In this document: piece by piece, positions 24,220 to 29,881 of the stretch
Position numbering within the stretch: the stretch's first letter is position 1
How the letters are laid out: each line of letters starts with the position of its first letter
From: Burkholderia sp. FERM BP-3421
GTDB lineage: Bacteria; Pseudomonadota; Gammaproteobacteria; Burkholderiales; Burkholderiaceae
Direction: 5' to 3'
Assembly: GCF_028657905.1 (NCBI RefSeq)
Contig: NZ_CP117782.1
Span: 1,054,001 to 1,118,000 of the forward strand
Length of the DNA stretch: 64,000 nucleotides
Notes under the pieces: generated by a model
Databases searched by the model: none
What the model saw: only the letters and a program-made list of their open reading frames with translations
What the model was told of the DNA's origin: nothing
Position numbers and translations under genes: made by a program

Positions 24220-24407
24220 GCACCTGTAGCTTAATCGGACAATGGAATCGACGGCGAAGCGGAAGCACGCCCGGCAATACCGATCCGCAGCTCTCCAGGG
24301 CGTCAATGTGGCGCGGAGGGCCGGGCCGAGGGCCGTGGAGCCTAGGTTTCAAAAGTACCAGTTTTGGGGGCTGGGGAATGCGGGTTCGAGTCCCGTCGGG
24401 TGCGCCA
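24220..24407 (+). tRNA. tRNA-like gene, anticodon UGG, with a 111-nt insertion in the D-arm
   Basis: Removing 24242-24352 leaves a perfect 77-nt tRNA: acceptor GCACCTG/CGGGTGC (one G-U), TA, D-stem GCTT/AAGT, D-loop AATCGGACA, anticodon stem CCAGT/GCTGG with loop TTTGGGG (anticodon UGG, reads CCA), variable loop GGAAT, T-stem GCGGG/CCCGT with TTCGAGT, G73, and encoded CCA at 24405-24407. U8, A14, G18G19, A21, U33 and TTC are all in place. G1-C72 and G73 differ from tRNA-Pro (G72, A73), so ProRS identity is doubtful. The insertion is flanked by CAA on both sides and can fold into hairpins (GGAATCG/CGATCC with inner GGCG/CGCC; CTCTCC/GGAGGG). Whether the insert is removed or retained is unknown; it is too short for a group I intron. 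Confidence 0.8.
24242..24352 (+). other. 111-nt insertion splitting the D-arm of the tRNA-like gene
   Basis: Separates the D-loop (ends 24241) from the 3' strand of the D-stem (AAGT, 24353-24356). Boundaries are ambiguous by a 3-bp CAA repeat at 24240-24242 and 24350-24352. Internal hairpins: 24244-24250 with 24281-24286, inner 24253-24256 with 24268-24271, and 24291-24296 with 24315-24320. No group I or II core motifs and no coding potential were seen. It could be a retained structural extension acting as an identity element, an excised spacer, or a small inserted element. Confidence 0.7.
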
Positions 24408-24408
24408 C

Positions 24409-24428
24409 TATTTGTCCGTTGACAAATA
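24409..24428 (+). promoter_or_regulatory. Perfect inverted repeat between tRNA and small ORF
   Basis: TATTTGTC-CGTT-GACAAATA, two perfect 8-bp arms with a 4-base loop, starting one base after the tRNA CCA and ending at the first base of the Shine-Dalgarno of the small ORF. It may mark the tRNA 3' end for processing, shield the ribosome-binding site, or be an operator. There is no T-run, so simple termination is unlikely. Confidence 0.6.
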
Positions 24429-24440
24429 AAGGAGGTGATG
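24428..24440 (+). promoter_or_regulatory. Near-perfect extended Shine-Dalgarno of the 83-aa ORF
   Basis: AAAGGAGGTGATG is complementary to the 16S 3' end over about 11 bases. The GGAGG core (24431-24435) is 10 bases before the ATG at 24446. It is far stronger than other sites in the window, which argues that the small ORF is highly translated and real. Confidence 0.8.
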
Positions 24441-24445
24441 AAGCT

Positions 24446-24697
24446 ATGGGAAAGATAGACGATGAGAAGTTGTCGCAGATCCACACATCGTTGGCGCCAG
24501 TCGTGGAACGCTTGAGCGAAGCCTCGGCGATCCTCGCGGGCAGCGCGGTGCCAATGCTGGGTGTGCCACCTGCAACGGCGCCACCGGCTGCCGTGCCAAT
24601 CGCACGACAGCTGAGTGCCCACGCGGCGCCAGTGGCCCTGTCGGCGCCACTGGTCTCGCAAGCGATTCCAGCCCTGTCGCTGCCAATCCGGTCCTGA
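24446..24697 (+). CDS. Small peptide with CCA-biased proline codons, candidate recoded product
   Basis: 83 codons, no recognised family. The N-terminal 30 residues are polar and helix-like (MGKIDDEKLSQIH ... VVERLSEAS); the rest is rich in Ala, Val, Leu and 'Pro'. Eleven codons read as proline: nine are CCA (positions 18, 36, 41, 46, 51, 62, 68, 75, 80), one CCT (42) and one CCG (47). CCA is absent from 63 proline codons counted in three cluster genes. The tRNA just upstream has the matching UGG anticodon. Inference: CCA here may be read as another residue, with true prolines spelled CCT/CCG. A proline at 18 would break the predicted helix, a leucine-like residue would not. The start is fixed by the strong Shine-Dalgarno. 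Confidence 0.75.
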   Translation: MGKIDDEKLSQIHTSLAPVVERLSEASAILAGSAVPMLGVPPATAPPAAVPIARQLSAHAAPVALSAPLVSQAIPALSLPIRS

Positions 24698-24733
24698 CCG
24701 GCCGGCTCGACGGACTGAGTCTCGCGCCATGCC

Positions 24734-24775
24734 TGATGCCCTGGATCTGACGCCCTGGAAATGACGCCCTGGACA
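24734..24775. repeat. Three tandem 14-bp repeats
   Basis: TGATGCCCTGGATC, TGACGCCCTGGAAA and TGACGCCCTGGACA follow head to tail, 36 bp after the small ORF stop. No coding role is seen; they sit directly before a long hairpin. Confidence 0.7.
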
Positions 24776-24807
24776 GCCAAGGCGACCGCCTGCGCGGTTG
24801 CCTTGGC
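24776..24807. terminator. Long hairpin, probable terminator of the small-peptide transcript
   Basis: GCCAAGGCGACCGC pairs with GCGGTTGCCTTGGC over 14 bp (one G-U) around a 4-base loop. There is no T-run, so it may act as a Rho-linked or mRNA-stabilising structure. It lies between the plus-strand peptide gene and the convergent MerR gene, and could serve both. Confidence 0.5.
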
Positions 24808-24951
24808 CCACCCTCGCGTTGTGCCCGTTCCCGCAGCACGCACGCCCTGACGTTTCGAACCGCGATCGCCTGGTTTCCGGCGATGACGGCGGCGAGGCGC
24901 GGGTTGCGCGCGCGCCGGCGGCATCCGGCATCCGGCCGGCGCGCCGCCGCC

Positions 24952-25971
24952 TCAGTTCGCCGGCGCGCTCGCGGCGCGGATGAATGCGATCACCGCGTCG
25001 TCGGCCCACGAGCCGGTCATCAGTTCCGGCTCGTTCAGATGCGCCCGGCGGAACTTGCCCTGCGTGTCCGGATCGTCGCCGGCGAAGGCGCGGAACAGCG
25101 CGTGCCAGCGCGCCGCGAGCGCGCGTCCGGCGGGTGCATCCGGCGCGACGCCCTGATCGAGCGCATCGCGCACCTCGCCGATCAACTGCGGCCATTCGTA
25201 CGCATGCCGGCCGAAATGCGCGCGCGTGAAGCGCATCTCGTCGGCCGTCAGATATTTCGCGTAGATCGCGAGCCGGCTCTCGGAGAAGGCGCGCAGCACG
25301 TAGGCGAGCACCTCGGGCGTGATGCCGGTCTGCTGCCGCACCGCGGGCTCGCGATCGTGCATCAGGTTCAGCTTCGCGAGCAGGCGCGGATCGCCGTTCG
25401 TATCTGCCTTCAGCATCGTCATCCAGCGCAACGCGAACGCCTGCGCGTCCGGATGCTCCGCGGGCACGCCGGCCGTACGCAGCGCGTCCACGTCGGCGAC
25501 GAGCGCCGCCCATTCGGTTTCCCGCGCCTTGTCGAGCTGGCTGAGCGGCAGGCGGGTCAGTTCTTCGCTTGAAAAATAACGGTCGTACACGGTCATCATC
25601 TCCAGTGTGGTGAGCCAATCGCCAAGCTCGGGCTCCGCGCCGTCGCGCAGCGACGCGTGCAGCCGGACGAGCCGGTCGCGCAGCTGCGCGGCCTGTCCGA
25701 TCTGCGCGTCGAGCGCGTGGATCTGCCGCTCGACGAGCAGCGCGAGCGGAGCGCCGGGGCCGGCGAGACAGGTTCCGATGTCGGCCAGCGCAAGACCGAA
25801 GCGGCGCAGCGCCTGAATCTGGTGCAGCCGCGCGACGTCGCGCCGGTCGTACAGCCGGTAGCCGGCCTCGGAACGCGCGGAGGGCCGGAGCAGGCCGATC
25901 GCGTCGTAGTGGTGCAGCGTGCGGACCGTCAGGCCGCTGCGTTTCGCCAATTCGCCCACTTTCAGCAACAT
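24952..25971 (-). CDS. MerR-family regulator with TipAS-type C-terminal domain
   Basis: 339 residues. N-terminal MerR winged helix: KVGELAKRSGLTVRTLHHYDAIGLLRPSARSEAGYRLYDRRDVARLHQI. A dimerisation coiled coil follows, then a roughly 200-residue region with the TipAS/antibiotic-binding layout (YFSSEE-like start; W and H residues such as HAYEWPQLIGEV). Such proteins activate multidrug or stress genes after binding a hydrophobic ligand. The ATG at 25971 starts directly at the MerR domain. It is convergent with the small-peptide operon; no target can be assigned. Confidence 0.85.
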   Translation of the reverse strand: MLLKVGELAKRSGLTVRTLHHYDAIGLLRPSARSEAGYRLYDRRDVARLHQIQALRRFGLALADIGTCLAGPGAPLALLVERQIHALDAQIGQAAQLRDRLVRLHASLRDGAEPELGDWLTTLEMMTVYDRYFSSEELTRLPLSQLDKARETEWAALVADVDALRTAGVPAEHPDAQAFALRWMTMLKADTNGDPRLLAKLNLMHDREPAVRQQTGITPEVLAYVLRAFSESRLAIYAKYLTADEMRFTRAHFGRHAYEWPQLIGEVRDALDQGVAPDAPAGRALAARWHALFRAFAGDDPDTQGKFRRAHLNEPELMTGSWADDAVIAFIRAASAPAN

Positions 25972-26027
25972 CGGTTTCCTCCGTTCTCCGTGCGGGATGA
26001 AGACTGCGGCCTCACGCAACGTGAGGG

Positions 26028-26915
26028 TCAAGCGTCGGCGCGCGCGAGCCGTTCCTCGAGGAACGCGACCAGCGCGCGGATCGACGACGACCCCTGGCGG
26101 TGCTGCGGGTAGACCACGTGCAAGGGCAGCGGCGGCGGCGCGTAGGCCGCGAGGATCGGCACCAGCGCACCCGACGCGAGCGCCGGCGCGACGATGAAGT
26201 CGGGCAGCAGCGCGACGCCGAGGTTCGCGCCGGCGGCGTCGCGGACCACGTCGCCGTTGTTGGCGACGAGCGGCCCGTGCACGTCGAAGGTGCGCGGCGA
26301 GCCGTCGACGCTGAATTCCCAGCCGGTACGGCCCTCCTGACCGTACAGCAGGCAGGCGTGACGGTGCAGCTCGGCCGGGCTCGCCGGTTCGCCGTGCGCG
26401 CGCAGATAGGCGGGACTGCAGCACGCGATCATGCGCAGCGTGCCGAGCGGGCGGGCGACGAGCGTCGAATCGGGCAGCGCGCCGATCCGCAGCGCGAGGT
26501 CGAAACCCTCGCCGATCAGGTCGACCAGGCGGTCGCTCAGCTCGACCTGCATGCGCAGCGCCGGGTGCGCGGCGAGGAACGCGGCGAGCAGCGGCGACAG
26601 GTGGCGGGTGCCGTACGACATCGGCGCGCTGACCTTCAGCGAACCGTGCAGCGCGGCATGCTGCTCGGCCATCGCCTGCTCGGCGGCGGCGACGTCGGCG
26701 AGGATGCGCTGCGCATGCGCGTAGAGCGCGTGCCCGAGATCGGTGACCGCGAGCTTGCGGGTGTTGCGCAACAGCAGCCGCACGCCGAGCGACGCCTCGA
26801 GCGCCATCATGCGCCGGCTGACGAACTGCTTCGACAGCTGGAGCCGGTCGGCCGCCGCGGTGAGGCTGCCGGAATCGACGGTCGCGACGAAAATCCGGAG
26901 GTCATCGAGTTGCAT
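26028..26915 (-). CDS. LysR-family transcriptional regulator
   Basis: 295 residues. The N-terminal winged helix-turn-helix reads MQLDDLRIFVATVDSGSLTAAADRLQLSKQFVSRRMMALEASLGVRLL, followed by a LysR substrate-binding domain of the CrgA/DmlR-like class (LKVSAPMSYGTRHLSPLLAAF, VELSDRLVDLIGEGFDLALRIG). Divergent from the pirin-doxX pair with 130 bp between; it most likely controls them, as is common for LysR genes next to quinone- and redox-linked operons. Confidence 0.92.
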   Translation of the reverse strand: MQLDDLRIFVATVDSGSLTAAADRLQLSKQFVSRRMMALEASLGVRLLLRNTRKLAVTDLGHALYAHAQRILADVAAAEQAMAEQHAALHGSLKVSAPMSYGTRHLSPLLAAFLAAHPALRMQVELSDRLVDLIGEGFDLALRIGALPDSTLVARPLGTLRMIACCSPAYLRAHGEPASPAELHRHACLLYGQEGRTGWEFSVDGSPRTFDVHGPLVANNGDVVRDAAGANLGVALLPDFIVAPALASGALVPILAAYAPPPLPLHVVYPQHRQGSSSIRALVAFLEERLARADA

Positions 26916-26974
26916 GAGTGTCCACTTTGATGTGACAGTGTATCGGTTTTATGAGGTTTTTCGCTCATTCGAGT

Positions 26975-26992
26975 TGACGTAAGCTTACGTCA
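26975..26992. promoter_or_regulatory. Perfect 18-bp palindrome upstream of pirin gene
   Basis: TGACGTAAGCTTACGTCA reads the same on both strands. A TTGACG hexamer overlapping its left edge (26974-26979) could be a -35 element, which would make the palindrome an operator within the pirin promoter. The neighbouring LysR regulator is one candidate binder; a TetR- or MarR-type protein elsewhere is another. Confidence 0.6.
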
Positions 26993-27045
26993 TCGATCGG
27001 CGCAACGCCACCGTCCGGGGGCCCGCCGATCAACCGGAGAAACTC

Positions 27046-27768
27046 ATGATGGACATCCGACACGCCGATCAACGCGGCCACGCCGACCACGGCTGGCTCA
27101 ACTCGCGTCATACCTTCTCGTTCGCCGACTACTACGATCCGGCCCAAGTGGGCTTCTCGGACCTGCTCGTGATCAACGACGACCGCGTCGCCCCGGCGCG
27201 CGGTTTCGGCACGCATCCGCACCGCGACATGGAAATCCTGTCGTACGTGCTCGACGGCGCGCTCGAACACAAGGATTCGATGGGCACGGGCTCGGTGATC
27301 GTGCCCGGCGACGTGCAGCTGATGAGCGCCGGCACGGGTGTCGCGCACAGCGAGTTCAACCATTCGCGCGGCGAGCCGGTGCACTTCCTGCAGATCTGGA
27401 TCCGGCCGTCGGTGGCCGGGCTGCCGCCGCGCTATCAGCAGGCGAAGGTGCCCGACGCGGATACGCGCGGCGCGCTGCGGCTGATCGTGTCGCCGAAAGG
27501 CGCGGACGGCGCGCTGGCGATCCGCCAGGATGCGCGGATCTACGCGGGCCGGTTCGATGGCGATGAAAGCGCGCGCCTCGCGCTGACGGGCCGGCGTCAC
27601 GTGTACGTGCACGTCGCGCGTGGCAGCCTGGAGGTGAACGGCGTAAGGTTGGGCGAGGGCGATGGCGCGCGGCTTCGCGACGCAGCGGCGCTCACGCTCG
27701 CGAACGGCCGGGAGGCCGAAGTGCTGGTGTTCGACCTGCGCCCGCTCGACGGCGCAAGCCGCGCCTGA
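27046..27768 (+). CDS. Pirin family protein (YhhW-type bicupin)
   Basis: 240 residues. The N-terminal pirin signature is GWLNSRHTFSFADYYDP, followed by the metal-binding cupin motif FGTHPHRDMEILSYVLDGALEHKDSMG and HSEFNHSRGEPVHFLQIW. Members bind Fe or Zn and some have quercetin 2,3-dioxygenase activity. It is co-directional with a DoxX gene 28 bp downstream; such pirin-DoxX pairs usually respond to electrophile or quinone stress. Confidence 0.93.
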   Translation: MMDIRHADQRGHADHGWLNSRHTFSFADYYDPAQVGFSDLLVINDDRVAPARGFGTHPHRDMEILSYVLDGALEHKDSMGTGSVIVPGDVQLMSAGTGVAHSEFNHSRGEPVHFLQIWIRPSVAGLPPRYQQAKVPDADTRGALRLIVSPKGADGALAIRQDARIYAGRFDGDESARLALTGRRHVYVHVARGSLEVNGVRLGEGDGARLRDAAALTLANGREAEVLVFDLRPLDGASRA

Positions 27769-27796
27769 ACCCGAACGAAACGAAGGAGTGAAGACC

Positions 27797-28210
27797 ATGC
27801 AATATCTTGCGCTGGATCGGTATCGGGACGGGGGCCTGCTGGTTGCCCGGGTGATGATGGTGTTGTTGTTCGTGCTGTTCGGCTGGCAAAAGCTCGTCGG
27901 CTTTCACGACGCGGTGGCCTACATGGCGTCGACCGGCGCGCCGCTGCCCGCGCTCGCGGCGGTGATCGCGGTGGTGATGGAACTGGTGGTCGGGCTGCTG
28001 CTCGCGGCCGGCTTCTATACGCGGCCGCTTGCATTGCTGCTCGCGCTCTACACGCTCGGCACGGCGGCGATCGGCCATCGTTATTGGAGCATGACGGGCC
28101 TCGCGCAGTACGACAACATGATCCACTTCTACAAGAACGTCGCGATCGCGGGCGGCCTGCTGCTGCTCGCGCTGACGGGGCCGGGGAAGTACTCGCTCGA
28201 TCGTCGTTGA
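27797..28210 (+). CDS. DoxX family membrane protein
   Basis: 137 residues with four predicted helices: RVMMVLLFVLFGWQKLVGF, a VIAVVMELVVGLLLAAGF segment, an LLLALYTLGTAAIGHRYW segment, and AIAGGLLLLALTGPGKYSLD. The layout matches DoxX/YqjF proteins, linked to quinone or thiosulfate redox chemistry in the inner membrane. GAAGGAGTGAAG precedes the ATG. Second gene of the pirin operon. Confidence 0.9.
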   Translation: MQYLALDRYRDGGLLVARVMMVLLFVLFGWQKLVGFHDAVAYMASTGAPLPALAAVIAVVMELVVGLLLAAGFYTRPLALLLALYTLGTAAIGHRYWSMTGLAQYDNMIHFYKNVAIAGGLLLLALTGPGKYSLDRR

Positions 28211-28254
28211 CGGGGGCTGCCGCGACCGGGGGCGCGGCAGGGCGGGAAACACGG

Positions 28255-28291
28255 CCGCGCGCCGGAGTCGGGCAACCGCTCCGGCGCGCGG
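28255..28291. terminator. Bidirectional hairpin between doxX and the efflux operon
   Basis: CCGCGCGCCGGAG and CTCCGGCGCGCGG form a perfect 13-bp stem with an 11-base loop. T-runs are weak on both sides. Placed between two convergent genes, it probably terminates both transcripts. Confidence 0.6.
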
Positions 28292-28382
28292 CGTATTTGC
28301 GACCGGCGTATTTGCACCCGATGCATCCGCACCCGGCATTTCGGCATCCGACTTATCGATGCCCGCCGGACGCCCGATCCGC

Positions 28383-29879
28383 TTACGGCTGCGCGGCGCG
28401 CGGCGCGTCGGCCACGGTGCCCGGGGCGGGCGGCGTGCCCATCGCCTGAAACAACCGCGCCGTATCCGCGAGCCGCGCACCTGTCGCGCGGATCTCGTCG
28501 AGCCGCGCGTTGCGGTACTGTTCTTCGCTCGCGCGCGCGGCGGAGGGCGGCAGCGCGCCGAGCCGCATGCGCGCCGCCGTGTCGTCGAATGCGCCGCGTG
28601 CGGCGAGCGCCGCGCGGCTCGATGCATCGAGCGATTGCGCGTCGTTGTCGAGCGCGGCAAGCGAGTCCGCGACGTTCTGGAACGCGCCGAGCACGGTCTG
28701 CTTGTACTGCTCGACCGCCGCGTCGTAGCTCGCCTGCGCCGCGCGTCGCTGCGCGAGCAGCGCGCCGCCGTGGAACAGCGGCTGCGTCAGCGACGCGCCG
28801 ACGCTCCAGATCGCGCCCGCGCCCGACAGCATCGACGGCCAGCTGAAGCCGGCCTGGCCCATCGACGCGGTCAGCGACAGCTGCGGGAACATCTGCGCGG
28901 TCGCGACGCCGACCTCGGCCGCCGCCGCTTTCAACGCGGCATCGGCGGCCTGGATGTCCGGGCGGGTCTTCAGCAGCTCGGACGGCACCACGACCGGCAC
29001 CTGCTCGGGCAAGGCGAGCGCGTCGAGCGCGAGGTCGTCGGGCGCCTGGTCCGGCGTGCGGCCGAGCAGCACGGCAAGCGCGTGGCGCGCGCTCTGCCAC
29101 TGCTGGCGCAGCGCGGGCAGGCTCGCGGCGAGCGCCGCGGCGCTCTGCTGCGCGCCGAGCTGATCGGTGCGCGCCACCGCGCCCAGGCGGTGGCGGCTCG
29201 TCGCGTCGTCGGCCTGCCGGCCGGCCAGCGCGACGAGCTGCTCGGTCGTGTCGAGCTGCGCATGCAGCGCCGATGCGGTGATCGCCGCCGTCACGATGTT
29301 GGCCGCGAGCGCGCGCCGCGCGGCATCGAGCTGGAATGCGCTGACGTCGACCCGCTGCGCGAGCGCGCGGTTCGCGAAGCGCGCCGCGCCGAACAGGTCG
29401 AGCGTGTAGTTCGCCTGCAATTGCCCCGCGAACACCTTGTACAGCACGGTTTGCGGACCGAACGCCGGCACCCCGAGCGCGCGCTGGCGGGTCGCCTGGC
29501 CGCCCGCGTCGATGGTCGGCAACAGCGAGCTGCCGATCTGGCCGCGCAGCTGCTCGCGCGCGGCGGTCAGGCTCCGCTCGGCGGCGGCCAGCGTCGGGCT
29601 GTGGCGCAGCCCTTCGTCGACGAGCGCGTCGAGCGCCGGGCTGCGATACAGCGTCCACCAGTCGGGCACCGGTTGCGCGCCCACCTCGAAGCGTTGCGCG
29701 ACGCCATGCGCGGCCACGGTTTCAGGCGGCAGGGGCTGCGCGCCGTAGTGCGCGGGCGATGGCGACGCGGGCGCCTCGCCGCTCGGGCCGAACAGCGAGC
29801 AGCCGGCGAGGAGCGCGAGCGCGCCGGCCGCGCAGGCCGTGCGCATCGCGTGCGGAAACGGGAAAGTCGTGTCGCGCAT
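28383..29879 (-). CDS. RND efflux outer-membrane factor lipoprotein (NodT/OprM family)
   Basis: 498 residues. The signal ends in a lipobox LLAGC with C27 as the lipidated cysteine. Two OEP repeats follow; PDWWTLYRSPALDALVDEGLRHSPTL, LDLFGAARFANRA, LLKTRPDIQAADAALKAAAAEVGVA and TQPLFHGGALLAQR are canonical. It forms the trimeric outer-membrane/periplasmic tunnel for the adjacent RND pump. The gene starts 2 bp after the pump gene ends. Last gene of the three-gene efflux operon. Confidence 0.93.
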   Translation of the reverse strand: MRDTTFPFPHAMRTACAAGALALLAGCSLFGPSGEAPASPSPAHYGAQPLPPETVAAHGVAQRFEVGAQPVPDWWTLYRSPALDALVDEGLRHSPTLAAAERSLTAAREQLRGQIGSSLLPTIDAGGQATRQRALGVPAFGPQTVLYKVFAGQLQANYTLDLFGAARFANRALAQRVDVSAFQLDAARRALAANIVTAAITASALHAQLDTTEQLVALAGRQADDATSRHRLGAVARTDQLGAQQSAAALAASLPALRQQWQSARHALAVLLGRTPDQAPDDLALDALALPEQVPVVVPSELLKTRPDIQAADAALKAAAAEVGVATAQMFPQLSLTASMGQAGFSWPSMLSGAGAIWSVGASLTQPLFHGGALLAQRRAAQASYDAAVEQYKQTVLGAFQNVADSLAALDNDAQSLDASSRAALAARGAFDDTAARMRLGALPPSAARASEEQYRNARLDEIRATGARLADTARLFQAMGTPPAPGTVADAPRAAQP

Positions 29880-29881
29880 GG

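Noticed and set aside
24220..24407. tmRNA or group I intron-containing tRNA
   Set aside because: There is a true anticodon arm and no tag ORF, so not tmRNA. The insert is only 111 nt, lies in the D-arm rather than the anticodon loop, and shows no group I core motifs.
24220..24407. Ordinary tRNA-Pro(UGG) pseudogene
   Set aside because: The acceptor pair G1-C72 and G73 are wrong for proline, all stems are intact, and it sits next to an ORF enriched in its codon; decay would not preserve this. Not fully excluded, so kept as the main alternative.
24242..24697. Long frame beginning inside the tRNA-like gene and reading into the 83-aa ORF
   Set aside because: The extra 68 codons run through tRNA sequence and the hairpin; the strong Shine-Dalgarno places the start at 24446.
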